DNA of 64,000 bases from Ruegeria aquimaris (GCF_025751555.1 NZ_JAOWLB010000005.1:1-64000); one strand, 5' to 3'. Numbered from the stretch's first letter, positions 55,042 to 63,028 are shown. The notes: generated by a model not told the origin, from the sequence alone. Translations and numbers: made by a program.

Positions 55042-55153
55042 TTTGCAGATCAGAAATTTGCAATTTTGCAAAATGGCCGTATTTTCCGTCAAAACGCCGC
55101 CAAAAAGGCGGCTTTGCAAAAATTTGCAAGGGTGCTTTGGGAATGTCTGCAAA
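55042..55153. promoter_or_regulatory. cluster of TTTGCAAA boxes upstream of prpE
   Basis: Half or full TTTGCAAA sites occur at 55042-55047 (TTTGCA), 55057-55063 (TTTGCAA), 55065-55072 (TTTGCAAA), 55113-55120 (TTTGCAAA), 55123-55130 (TTTGCAAG) and 55148-55153 (TGCAAA). Paired TTTGCAAA boxes are the binding element described for PccR, a short-chain-acyl-CoA-responsive (ScfR family) regulator in Rhodobacter that controls propionyl-CoA metabolism. Their location before propionyl-CoA synthetase fits that model. Confidence 0.7.
55096..55115 (+). terminator. candidate terminator hairpin after the GFA gene
   Basis: GCCGCC-AAAAA-GGCGGC (55096-55112) followed by TTT. The short T-run is weak, and the structure is embedded among the TTTGCAAA boxes, so it may instead be part of the prpE control region. 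Confidence 0.4.
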
Positions 55154-55249
55154 TTTATTGCGATAATGTGACGCGACGTCCTTTGTCTGGCTTGCCCGGT
55201 GACGCCGCTATGCCTAACACACCATCCAGCCGAACGTGAGGAGGACGCC

Positions 55250-57139
55250 ATGGCATATCAGGACGTATACGAGAGCTGGAAGAGCGATCCCGAAGCCTTC
55301 TGGATGGAAGCCGCCAAGAGCATCGACTGGGTCGAGGCGCCCAGCCGCGCGCTGGATGACAGCAACGCGCCACTTTACGAATGGTTTACCGATGCCAAGG
55401 TCAACACCTGCTGGAACGCGGTCGACCGCCATGTCGAGGCGGGCCGGGGCGAGCAGACCGCGATCATCTATGACAGCCCGATCACCCATACCAAGCGGCA
55501 GATTTCCTATGTCGAACTGCGCAACCGCGTGGCCATGCTGGCCGGTGCGCTGCGCGCCAAGGGTGTGGAAAAGGGCGACCGCGTCATCATCTATATGCCG
55601 ATGATCCCCGAGGCGCTGGAGGCGATGCTGGCCTGCGCCCGTCTGGGCGCCGTGCATTCGGTGGTGTTCGGCGGCTTTGCCGCCAACGAACTGGCCGTAC
55701 GCATCGACGACGCCCAGCCCAAGGCGATCATCGCCGCGTCCTGCGGGTTGGAGCCGGGCCGAGTCGTGCATTACAAGCCCCTCCTCGATGGCGCCATCGA
55801 AATGGCGAAACACAAGCCCGAATTCTGTGTAATCTTCCAGCGCGAGCAGGAAGTGGCGCAACTGGTCGAGGGGCGCGACTACAACTGGCACGGGTTCCAA
55901 TATGGTGTCGAACCGGCCGAATGCGTGCCGGTCGAGGGCAACCATCCGGCCTATATCCTTTATACCTCCGGCACCACCGGCGCGCCCAAGGGTGTGCTGC
56001 GTCCGACCGCGGGCCATCTGGTGGCGCTGAACTGGACGATGAAGAACATCTATAACGTCGATCCGGGCGATGTGTTCTGGGCGGCATCCGATGTGGGCTG
56101 GGTCGTCGGCCACAGCTATATCTGCTATGGCCCGCTGATCCACGGCAACACCACCATCGTGTTCGAGGGCAAGCCCGTGGGCACCCCCGATGCGGGCACC
56201 TTCTGGCGGGTGATTTCCGAGCACAAGGTCAAAAGCTTCTTCACCGCCCCCACCGCGATCCGCGCCGTGAAACGCGAGGATCCCAAGGGCGAGATGCTGG
56301 CGAAATACGACCTGAGCTGCCTCAAGGCGCTGTATCTGGCAGGCGAACGGGCCGATCCGGACACCATCGTCTGGGCGCAAAAGGCGCTGGGCGTGCCGGT
56401 GATCGACCATTGGTGGCAGACCGAAACCGGCTGGGCCATTGCCGGGAACCCGCTGGGGATCGAGGAGTTGCCGATCAAGCTGGGCTCGCCCGCCAAGGCG
56501 ATGCCGGGCTATGACGTGCAGATCCTGGACGAAGGCGGCCACCAGATGAAACCCGGCGAACTGGGCGCCATCGCGGTGAAACTGCCGCTGCCACCGGGCA
56601 CCCTGCCCGGCCTGTGGAATGCCGAGGCGCGGTTCAGGAAATCCTATCTGGAGCATTTCCCCGGCTATTACGAAACCGGCGATGCCGGCATGATCGACGA
56701 GGACGGATACCTCTATATCATGGCGCGCACCGATGACGTGATCAACGTCGCAGGCCACCGCCTGTCCACCGGCGGCATGGAAGAGGTTCTGGCCAGCCAC
56801 GAGGATGTGGCCGAATGCGCGGTGATCGGCGTCAGCGACGATCTCAAGGGTCAGATGCCGCTCGGCTTCCTCTGCCTTAACAACGGTTGCAACCGTGACC
56901 ATGCGGATGTGGTGAAAGAGGTGGTCAAGCTGGTGCGCGACAAGATCGGCCCCGTCGCGGCCTTCAAGCTGGCCGTGGTGGTCGACCGCCTGCCCAAGAC
57001 CCGCTCGGGCAAGATCCTGCGCGGCACCATGGTCTCGATCGCCGATGGCAAGGACTACAAGATGCCCGCCACCATCGACGACCCGGCCATCCTGGACGAG
57101 ATCAAGGTCGCGCTGCAAACGCTGGGCTACGCCAAGTAG
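55250..57139 (+). CDS. prpE: propionyl-CoA synthetase (propionate--CoA ligase)
   Basis: 629-residue acyl-AMP-forming CoA ligase activating propionate. MAYQDVYESWKSDPEAFWMEAA is the acetyl/propionyl-CoA synthetase N-terminus. YTSGTTGAPKGVL (about 237-249) is the AMP-binding loop, VIDHWWQTETGWAI the adenine-binding loop, YETGDAG and the C-terminal PKTRSGKILR carry the catalytic Lys. GEQTAIIYDSP and absence of Acs-specific features favour PrpE over Acs, as does the upstream TTTGCAAA cluster. Strong Shine-Dalgarno (GAGGAGGA). Confidence 0.93.
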   Translation: MAYQDVYESWKSDPEAFWMEAAKSIDWVEAPSRALDDSNAPLYEWFTDAKVNTCWNAVDRHVEAGRGEQTAIIYDSPITHTKRQISYVELRNRVAMLAGALRAKGVEKGDRVIIYMPMIPEALEAMLACARLGAVHSVVFGGFAANELAVRIDDAQPKAIIAASCGLEPGRVVHYKPLLDGAIEMAKHKPEFCVIFQREQEVAQLVEGRDYNWHGFQYGVEPAECVPVEGNHPAYILYTSGTTGAPKGVLRPTAGHLVALNWTMKNIYNVDPGDVFWAASDVGWVVGHSYICYGPLIHGNTTIVFEGKPVGTPDAGTFWRVISEHKVKSFFTAPTAIRAVKREDPKGEMLAKYDLSCLKALYLAGERADPDTIVWAQKALGVPVIDHWWQTETGWAIAGNPLGIEELPIKLGSPAKAMPGYDVQILDEGGHQMKPGELGAIAVKLPLPPGTLPGLWNAEARFRKSYLEHFPGYYETGDAGMIDEDGYLYIMARTDDVINVAGHRLSTGGMEEVLASHEDVAECAVIGVSDDLKGQMPLGFLCLNNGCNRDHADVVKEVVKLVRDKIGPVAAFKLAVVVDRLPKTRSGKILRGTMVSIADGKDYKMPATIDDPAILDEIKVALQTLGYAK

Positions 57140-57161
57140 CCCCTAGCGCGACAGCAAGAAC

Positions 57162-57191
57162 AGGCGCCGCCCCCGCGGGTGGCGCCTTTTT
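57162..57191 (+). terminator. rho-independent terminator after prpE
   Basis: AGGCGCC (57162-57168) pairs with GGCGCCT (57181-57187), extended by CCC/GGG in the interior, and is followed by TTTTTG. It lies 23 bp after the prpE stop. A textbook intrinsic terminator. Confidence 0.88.
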
Positions 57192-57308
57192 GTTGCCCGC
57201 ATCGCACCCACCCAACAGGTTGTGATCGCCCGTCATCGCCCCGGCGATTGCCAGACTCTGGGTGGGCTTCTACCCTGACCGCAATCGCTGCAACTGACGA
57301 GGTTACCC

Positions 57309-57764
57309 ATGCGTGCATTCCTGACCGCACTGGCCTGTTCCGCCGCCCTACCCGTCTTGCCTGCCTTGGCAAGCGAAGGGCACCGCATCCAGGTCACTGG
57401 CGAATTGATCGATACCTGGTGTTACTATTCCGGGGTCATGGGCGGCCCCGAGGCAGTGGTCGGCTCGGCTCATCACACCTGCGCCCTGTGGTGCTCGGCG
57501 GGCGGCATCCCGGTCGGGTTGCAGGCCGAGGATGGCACCATCTATATGGTGCTCAAGATCGAACAGGACGACCAGCTGGCCGGTGGCGATACCGCGCTCC
57601 GCCTGGCCACTCACACGGTCGAGGCGGACGGGATGCATTACGAGCGCGACGGCATCAACTATCTGATCGTCGATCAGGTGATCAGCGATCTGGGCATCGC
57701 CAATCTCAACCACGAAGACTATGGCCCCGTGCCCGGCTTCGCCATCCCGGAGCCCAAGGAATGA
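57309..57764 (+). CDS. periplasmic Cys/His-motif protein (first gene of Sco cluster)
   Basis: 151 residues with a signal peptide (FLTALACSAALPVLPALAS). The mature part has the pattern GELIDTWCYYSG...HHTCALWCSAGGIPVGL: Cys38, His55-His56, Cys58 and Cys62. Similar GxxxDxxC...HxxCAxxCxxxGxP patterns occur in periplasmic proteins of several phyla and could bind a metal or heme; none is characterised as far as I know. Its stop overlaps the next start by 4 bp. Function unknown. Confidence 0.75.
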   Translation: MRAFLTALACSAALPVLPALASEGHRIQVTGELIDTWCYYSGVMGGPEAVVGSAHHTCALWCSAGGIPVGLQAEDGTIYMVLKIEQDDQLAGGDTALRLATHTVEADGMHYERDGINYLIVDQVISDLGIANLNHEDYGPVPGFAIPEPKE

Positions 57765-58321
57765 AACGGTTTTCCCTCGCGCTGGCGCTTTTGGCCAGCC
57801 CCGCAATGGCCCAGGATTTCTCGGCCGGTTCGACCGCAAATGCCTGGAACCTCTACGCCGAGAAACCGGCCTTCTTTGAGGCCAAGGTGGTCGATCTGCT
57901 CTGCGACCTGACCGGCGACTGCCCCGCCGATTGCGGTGCGGGCAAGCGTCAGCTCGGCCTGTTGCGCAGCGCCGACAATGTCATGGTCCTTCCAGTCAAG
58001 AACGGACAGCCGGTGTTTTCCGGGGCCGCCTCCGATCTGGCCCCCTATTGCGGCCAGATGGTTGAGGTGGACGGACTCTTGATCGACGACCCCGATCTGG
58101 GTGCCAAACATATCTATCAGGTGCAGAAGATCCGGCTGCTTGGGGGCGAATGGGAAAAAGCCAACCGCTTCACCAAGGTCTGGGATGCCGAGAACCCCGA
58201 CGCGGCCGGCGAAGGCCCCTGGTTCCGTCGCGATCCGCGTGTGAATGCCGAGATTGCCAAGGACGGTTACCTCGGGCTGGGTCTGGAAACCGACAAGGCG
58301 TTTATCGAGGACTGGTTCTGA
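57761..58321 (+). CDS. periplasmic cysteine-containing protein (second gene of Sco cluster)
   Basis: 186 residues, signal peptide MKRFSLALALLASPAMAQ. The mature part has FFEAKVVDLLCDLTGDCPADCGAGKRQ (Cys48, Cys54, Cys58) and PYCGQMVEVDGLLI (Cys97), suggesting a metal- or disulfide-bearing small domain followed by an Arg/Asp/Phe-rich C-terminal stretch (WFRRDPRVNAEIAKDGYLG). No family is recognised. It overlaps both neighbours (ATGA at each junction). Its role is presumably shared with the adjacent Sco protein. Confidence 0.75.
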   Translation: MKRFSLALALLASPAMAQDFSAGSTANAWNLYAEKPAFFEAKVVDLLCDLTGDCPADCGAGKRQLGLLRSADNVMVLPVKNGQPVFSGAASDLAPYCGQMVEVDGLLIDDPDLGAKHIYQVQKIRLLGGEWEKANRFTKVWDAENPDAAGEGPWFRRDPRVNAEIAKDGYLGLGLETDKAFIEDWF

Positions 58322-58890
58322 TGCTGGCCCGGCTGACTCTTGTGACCGCCCTGCTGGCGGCCACAACATCGGGCGCGGGCAATAGCCCGCTTCCCTTTGC
58401 TGTCGGTGGCGCCTTCGAGCTGACCGATCAGCACGGCCAACGCCGCAGCCAGATCGACCCGGACGGACATGGACAGTTGCTGTTCTTTGGGTATGCCAAC
58501 TGCCCCGGCATCTGTTCGGCCGCCATGCCGATGATGGCCGATGCGGTCGATCGGCTGAAGGCCGAGGGGCGCACCGTCACCCCTGTGATGATCACCGTCG
58601 ACCCGGACCGCGATCGACCCGGCAGCATGGATGAACCGCTGGCCAGATATCATGCGGATTTTATCGGGTTGACCGGCTCCGAGGCAGATTTGCAGACGGC
58701 CTATGATGCGTTTTCGATAGAAAAGGAACTGGCCTATGTCGATCCCGAATACGGGCCGGTCTACACACATGGCAGCTTTGTCTACCTGCTGAGCGCCAAG
58801 GGCGAAGTGTTGACCCTGTTTCCCCCGATCCTGACCTCGGACAGAGTGGTCGAACTGGCACGGAAGTATCTGCCGGAAGACGCCAGGTGA
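58321..58890 (+). CDS. SCO1/SenC-family copper/thiol periplasmic protein
   Basis: 189 residues with an N-terminal signal or anchor and a thioredoxin-like fold. FFGYANCPGICSAAMPMM has the metal-binding Cys61 and Cys65 (CxxxC), and YTHGSFVYLL supplies His150, the third copper ligand. ITVDPDRDRPGSMDEPLARY is the usual Sco segment. Sco proteins deliver copper to cytochrome c oxidase CuA or reduce its cysteines. No oxidase genes are adjacent; the gene is the third of a cluster with two Cys-rich periplasmic proteins. Confidence 0.9.
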   Translation: MLARLTLVTALLAATTSGAGNSPLPFAVGGAFELTDQHGQRRSQIDPDGHGQLLFFGYANCPGICSAAMPMMADAVDRLKAEGRTVTPVMITVDPDRDRPGSMDEPLARYHADFIGLTGSEADLQTAYDAFSIEKELAYVDPEYGPVYTHGSFVYLLSAKGEVLTLFPPILTSDRVVELARKYLPEDAR

Positions 58891-58908
58891 CCTTGCGTCA
58901 CCGATTTT
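58886..58908 (+). terminator. weak terminator overlapping the Sco stop codon
   Basis: GGTGAC-cttgc-GTCACC (58886-58902), followed by GATTTTCC. The hairpin begins within the last codons of the Sco gene. The short T-run makes this a moderate candidate only. Confidence 0.5.
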
Positions 58909-58973
58909 CCTAACCCATGGTCAACCCACGCCGCCCCGCCTAACCTTTCGATGACGGCAAGGGAGGTCGGAGA

Positions 58974-60404
58974 ATGACGCAGGCAAAGCTTTGGCAGTTG
59001 GATGCGCATGAAATCGTCGCGCGGACACGCACCGGAGAATTAAGCGCCGAAGAGACGGTCGGCGCAGCGATCGAGCGGATGGAGGCCGTGAATCCCGTCC
59101 TGAATGCGGTGGTGCAAAACTGCGCCGAACAGGCGATGGACCGCGCCCGCGCGCTGGACAAGGCTCGTGCCGAGGGTGCGGCGCCCGGACCCCTGTTCGG
59201 CGTGCCGGTCACCATCAAGGTCAACGTGGACCAGACCGGATATGCCACCACCAACGGCGTGACCGCGCTGAAAGACATGATTGCGCCCGATGATGCGCCA
59301 GTTGTTCGCAACCTGCAAGAAGCGGGCGCGGTGGTGATCGGGCGCACCAATACGCCCGAATTCTCGTTCCGTGCCGATACAGACAATCCGCTGCACGGGC
59401 GCACCTTTAACCCCTGGGGACGGCATATCTCGCCCGGTGGCTCATCGGGTGGCGCAGGCGCCGCCGTGATGGCCGGCATCGGCGCGCTGGCGCATGGCAA
59501 CGACATCGGTGGCTCGCTGCGGTTTCCCGCCGCGGCGAATGGCGCCGTGACGGTGAAACCCGGCCTGGGCCGAGTGCCCGCCTGGAACCCCAGCCAAAAG
59601 GCCGAGCGTGGCATGCTGGCGCAATCCATGTCGGTGCAGGGGCTGATCACCCGGTCGGCCGCCGACCTGCATCTGGCCATGCCGAGCCTGATCGCCCCCG
59701 ATCCCCGCGACCCGTTCCACGTACCCCTGCCCTGGCTGGGTGCCCCGCTCGATGGGCCGATCCGCGTGGCCTTTACCAAGGCGACATATGGTTATGACCT
59801 GCACCCCGAGGTCGAAGCGGCGCTGGACACCGCCCGCGACGCGCTGCGCGATGCCGGTTATCTGGTCGAAGAGGTCGAGACCCCCGACGCGTTCGAGGCC
59901 GGGCGCGCCGGCTATCGCGCCCTGATGGGCGAGGTCTGGGCGCTGATGAAGGCGGATGTGGACGCCTATGGCTCGCAAACCGTGCGCGATATCTTCGAGG
60001 TCTATTTTCAGGAGTTCCCGCCCTTTCACGGCACCGAACTGTTGCAGGTGATGGCCAAGCGCAGCCATTACGCCCGCGAATGGTCGCTGTTCCTGGAGCA
60101 ATATCCCCTGGTGCTGGGTCCGTTCCTGCCGCAACCCTTCTTTGGTCCCGACCGTGACACTGAGGGCGCCGAGGGCGTGCACGAAGTACTGGGGGCCGCG
60201 GTCTGGTCCTATGCAATGAATTTCATGGGCCTGCCCGCCGCCTGCGTGCCGACACGGCTGGCCAATCTGGGAAAGGGACCGCAACCGATCAGCGTGCAAA
60301 TCACCGCCCGCCGCTGGCGCGAAGATATGGCGGTGGACGCCGCCGCAGCGATCGAGACACGCATAGGACGCATGTGCACACATCTCTGGCCGCGCATCGG
60401 TTAG
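58974..60404 (+). CDS. amidase-signature family hydrolase
   Basis: 476 residues of the GatA/amidase-signature fold. VPVTIKVNVDQTGYATTNGV contains the catalytic Lys (near 82), SPGGSSGGAGAAVMAG the cis-Ser (near 156) and GNDIGGSLRFPAAANG the nucleophile Ser (near 180): a Ser-cisSer-Lys triad. There is no neighbouring gatB or gatC, so it is probably a stand-alone amidase rather than the tRNA amidotransferase subunit; the substrate is unknown. GGGAGG lies upstream. Confidence 0.92.
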   Translation: MTQAKLWQLDAHEIVARTRTGELSAEETVGAAIERMEAVNPVLNAVVQNCAEQAMDRARALDKARAEGAAPGPLFGVPVTIKVNVDQTGYATTNGVTALKDMIAPDDAPVVRNLQEAGAVVIGRTNTPEFSFRADTDNPLHGRTFNPWGRHISPGGSSGGAGAAVMAGIGALAHGNDIGGSLRFPAAANGAVTVKPGLGRVPAWNPSQKAERGMLAQSMSVQGLITRSAADLHLAMPSLIAPDPRDPFHVPLPWLGAPLDGPIRVAFTKATYGYDLHPEVEAALDTARDALRDAGYLVEEVETPDAFEAGRAGYRALMGEVWALMKADVDAYGSQTVRDIFEVYFQEFPPFHGTELLQVMAKRSHYAREWSLFLEQYPLVLGPFLPQPFFGPDRDTEGAEGVHEVLGAAVWSYAMNFMGLPAACVPTRLANLGKGPQPISVQITARRWREDMAVDAAAAIETRIGRMCTHLWPRIG

Positions 60405-60422
60405 GGCCAAACGCCATACACC

Positions 60423-60460
60423 GCCCCGTCAACGGCCTCGGTCAAGGTCAGTGACGGGGC
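60423..60460. terminator. 9-bp inverted repeat between the amidase gene and tRNA-Thr
   Basis: GCCCCGTCA (60423-60431) and TGACGGGGC (60452-60460) form a perfect stem with a 20-nt loop, 19 bp after the amidase stop and 48 bp beyond the 3' end of the convergent tRNA gene. It may limit read-through from either side; it has no T-run, so this is a weak terminator call. Confidence 0.4.
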
Positions 60461-60508
60461 AATCATAACATAGCCCTGATACGGAAAACTCAGGATGTAT
60501 TGATTTTA

Positions 60509-60584
60509 TGGTGCCCCCACACGGACTCGAACCGCGGACCTACTGATTACAAATCAGTTGCTCTACCAGCTGAGCTATAGGGGC
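60509..60584 (-). tRNA. tRNA-Thr (anticodon TGT)
   Basis: 76-nt cloverleaf on the minus strand. The acceptor stem GCCCCTA pairs with TGGGGGC, with discriminator A and an encoded CCA (60509-60511). The D-arm is GCTCAGCTGGTAGAGC, the anticodon stem-loop CTGAT-TTGTAAT-CAG with TGT at 60549-60551, and the T-arm contains GGTTCGAGTCC. It reads Thr codons ACA and others by wobble. Confidence 0.97.
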
Positions 60585-61016
60585 AAGCCATTGAAAGCAT
60601 TCCTGCTTTCTTGGTCTTCACGAAAGCGGTCTTGCCTGACGATAGCCGACGCAGCAATCCCGTTCCACATGTGCCGCCGTTTAAACGATCGCTTCGCAAA
60701 GCGCAATCCTCCAAAACCCGGTTTTGCGAAGAACGCCCCGCCTGCTGGATTTGCGACTGCCGCATGATAGCCTGTGACGCTGGCCTCGCCCGGACCACCT
60801 GCCCCAAGAGCGTGACCACCAAGGCCTGGTGCGTTGCAACACCTGCCGAGCGAGAGGTCAGGACACAATCCCGCTTGGAATCGGGCAACGCGCTACCACC
60901 GCCGTGCCGCATATCCCGCCACAGTTGACAACGGATGTAATTCTTCGGTTTGACTGGTGCCGAGCAAGCGGATACTCAAGACGTATCTGATTGTTTTCAA
61001 AGGAAGCCCGGCCCCC
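60585..61016. other. non-coding region with nested inverted repeats, upstream of tRNA-Thr
   Basis: 432 bp without a credible gene; a 121-residue minus-strand frame runs through the tRNA and is rejected. Visible features are the inverted repeat CTTCGCAAA (60692-60700)/TTTGCGAAG (60723-60731) and, overlapping its right arm, the palindrome CAAAACC-C-GGTTTTG (60712-60726). The tRNA-Thr promoter and the promoter of the next plus-strand gene must lie here. Confidence 0.5.
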
Positions 61017-61898
61017 ATGCAAGTGGTTTTCCACACCGGCGCACATGGAACGGACGACGAACGGCTGATCAAATGTCTGCTCGTTAACAAGGAACCGTTC
61101 TCGAAAAACGGGATCGCGGTTCCCGGCCCCGCGCAGTATCGCGGTCTGTTCAAGAAGGTCCTTTCGGCTTTGGACGAAGCCGAGACCGATCCGGACCCGG
61201 ATGCGCGTGATATTCTGCTCGACACGATACTCGACGGCGAGGTCGCAGACAGGGTGGTCTTGTCCGACAGCAACATGTACGGCACCCGCTGGTCGGCAAT
61301 CGGCAAGGGCATGTTCTATCCACGCGCGCCGCAAAGACTTGCCTATCTACAGAGCATCTTCAGCTATGATCAGGTCGAAGTGTTCATGGCGATCCGCAAT
61401 CCGGCAAGCTTCATTCCCAATGTCCTGACGGCCCTGCCGGAAAAAGGCGTCGCCGAGGCGATGGACGAGCTCGACCTGGAAGTGTTGCACTGGACCCAGA
61501 TGGTGCAGGCGATTCGCGACGCAGCGCCTCAGATCCAGCTGACCATATGGTGTAACGAGGACACGCCCCTGATCTGGTCGCAAATCATTCGCGACCTGGC
61601 CGGATTGGAGCACGGCACCAAGATTGTGGGAGGCTTCTCTCTCTTGTCCGAAATCATGTCCAAGGAAGGCATGCTGCGCTTTCGCGCCTACTTGGCCGAG
61701 CACCCCGAGTTGACCGAGATGCAGAAACGTCGGGTAATTGCAGCCTTCCTCGACAAATACGCGCTGGAAGACGCGGTCGAGGAAGAGCTTGATCTGCCCG
61801 GGTGGACGCACGAACTGGTGGACAGGCTGACCGAACTGTACGACGAAGACGTCTTTGCGCTGCAACGTATCCCGGGTGTACAGTTCATCGCGCCCTGA
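61017..61898 (+). CDS. sulfotransferase-like / uncharacterised protein
   Basis: 293 residues. The N-terminus MQVVFHTGAHGTDDERLIKC resembles the phosphosulfate-binding start of sulfotransferase-like proteins; further on are VEVFMAIRNPASFIPNVL, comparable to a 3'-phosphate-binding Arg/Asn/Pro motif, and IQLTIWCNEDTPLIW. The rest is helical and acidic. Start at 61017 with AAAGGAAG upstream (an earlier in-frame ATG at 60957 lacks support). The exact reaction is unknown. Confidence 0.7.
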   Translation: MQVVFHTGAHGTDDERLIKCLLVNKEPFSKNGIAVPGPAQYRGLFKKVLSALDEAETDPDPDARDILLDTILDGEVADRVVLSDSNMYGTRWSAIGKGMFYPRAPQRLAYLQSIFSYDQVEVFMAIRNPASFIPNVLTALPEKGVAEAMDELDLEVLHWTQMVQAIRDAAPQIQLTIWCNEDTPLIWSQIIRDLAGLEHGTKIVGGFSLLSEIMSKEGMLRFRAYLAEHPELTEMQKRRVIAAFLDKYALEDAVEEELDLPGWTHELVDRLTELYDEDVFALQRIPGVQFIAP

Positions 61899-61919
61899 CT
61901 ACCGCTGCGGCGCAGGCGC

Positions 61920-62177
61920 TCACATGCCAAGCGCGGCCTTGTACATTTCCAGCACTGCTTCTTCTTCAGCGATGTCGTCCTTGTCGCGCTTGCGAAGGGC
62001 GACGATCTTGCGCATCACCTTGGTGTCGTAGCCGCGTGCCTTGGCTTCGGCCATCACTTCCTTTTGTTGCTCGGCGATGTCTTTTTTCTCGGCTTCCAGC
62101 CGTTCGATCCGCTCGATGAACTGGCGCAACTCGCCTGCGGCAATGTTATAGGTGGCATCTGCCTGGGGCTGATCCAT
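61920..62177 (-). CDS. gapR: DUF2312 / GapR nucleoid-associated protein
   Basis: 85 residues, almost entirely a coiled coil: ELRQFIERIERLEAEKKDIAEQ, then EVMAEAKARGYDTKVMRKIVALRKRDKDD and EEEAVLEMYKAAL. This matches GapR, the alphaproteobacterial protein that binds AT-rich overtwisted DNA ahead of replication and transcription forks. GGAGAA precedes the ATG at 62177; the longer frame upstream is not similar. Confidence 0.94.
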   Translation of the reverse strand: MDQPQADATYNIAAGELRQFIERIERLEAEKKDIAEQQKEVMAEAKARGYDTKVMRKIVALRKRDKDDIAEEEAVLEMYKAALGM

Positions 62178-62315
62178 GGTGCATTCTCCGTTGGTCCGAC
62201 ACGCGCCTGCGGCATAGCCTGAGCCCGGTTCGCCTGCAAGGCGCATTTCCCCAACCTTGCACCCAATGGACCGATCGGCTAACGCGGGGCCTGAATGCTG
62301 CAAGGTGGAGCGGGA

Positions 62316-62537
62316 ATGCTGTTCGACATCATCATCTGGGCTGGCGCAAGCCTGTCGCTGGCCGGGCTGGCCGGACTGGTCTGGTGCATTCTGCGCGTGA
62401 ACAAGGCCCGAAAGGCCGGGCTGAGCGACGATGATCTGCGCGCAGCGGTACAGGCGGTCTTACCCTGGAATCTGGGTGCGCTGTTTGTCTCGGTCCTTGG
62501 ACTGATGATGGTAATCCTGGGAATATCGCTCGGCTGA
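62316..62537 (+). CDS. small two-helix membrane protein
   Basis: 73 residues with two transmembrane helices (IIIWAGASLSLAGLAGLVWCIL and NLGALFVSVLGLMMVILGISL) separated by a basic/acidic cytosolic loop (RVNKARKAGLSDDDLR). GGTGGAG precedes ATG 62316. No known family is recognised; likely a Rhodobacterales-conserved membrane protein. Confidence 0.75.
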   Translation: MLFDIIIWAGASLSLAGLAGLVWCILRVNKARKAGLSDDDLRAAVQAVLPWNLGALFVSVLGLMMVILGISLG

Positions 62538-62548
62538 AAACAGCCCGA

Positions 62549-62764
62549 TCAGACCGGCATGTTGTCGAAGCGCGCTTCGACCGCATCCTCGCACAGCGCA
62601 GCATCAAGCTGACGCAGCCGCGACGGGAGCTTTACGCCGCGCCCGCGCATCTGATCCATGATGCGGCTGAATTGCGGCTGAACTTCAAGCCGTGTTGCAA
62701 GGCCCGCCCCCGCAACCCGTCGCTCCAACATCTCGGCCACGCGAAACAGCTCTTGATCGGTCAT
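62549..62764 (-). CDS. small uncharacterised protein
   Basis: 71 residues from the ATG at 62764, which has an excellent Shine-Dalgarno (GGGAGG, 6 bp upstream); a longer frame to 62935 lacks support. The sequence MTDQELFRVAEMLERRVAGAG and RIMDQMRGRGVKLPSRLRQLDAALC is helical and charged. Function not recognised. Confidence 0.65.
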   Translation of the reverse strand: MTDQELFRVAEMLERRVAGAGLATRLEVQPQFSRIMDQMRGRGVKLPSRLRQLDAALCEDAVEARFDNMPV

Positions 62765-62926
62765 GATTTTCCTCCCTTTTCCCTGTATCTTGCCGCCTGT
62801 GTGTAACAGGGCCAAGAACTCTCCGATGTTTTCGGTCTGTCTAAGGACAGTTCCAACGAATGTGCTCATTCCCGAAGCACACCGGAGCGACTTGCCAAAG
62901 TATCGCGCAAACCGGTGCCTGCCGAC

Positions 62927-63001
62927 TTGACCCACGTCAAACGCGTACCGATTTGCGAAAGAGACTGAAACAGTTGCATCACATTCATCTTTACCTATAT
63001 G
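62927..63001 (+). promoter_or_regulatory. promoter with FNR-like box before the MBL-fold gene
   Basis: A -35 TTGCAT (62974-62979) and -10 TATATG (62996-63001) with a 16-bp spacer lie 27 bp before the start codon. Upstream, TTGAC-CCAC-GTCAA (62927-62940) is a good FNR/CRP-type palindrome. The box centre is about -74 from the inferred start of transcription, a feasible activator site. Both are inference. Confidence 0.5.
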
Positions 63002-63028
63002 TCATGCAGAGAACCACTGGAGACGACG

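Noticed and set aside
55214-57118. 634-codon minus-strand frame opposite prpE
   Set aside because: Full-length shadow caused by strong GC bias; prpE has all ligase motifs and a Shine-Dalgarno.
55250-57139. Calling the CoA ligase acetyl-CoA synthetase (acs)
   Set aside because: The N-terminal pattern and TTTGCAAA cluster fit propionyl-CoA synthetase better, although the families are close.
60547-60912. 121-codon minus-strand frame overlapping tRNA-Thr
   Set aside because: Its C-terminus is the translated tRNA gene (including PYSSAGRATDL, a common tRNA artefact).
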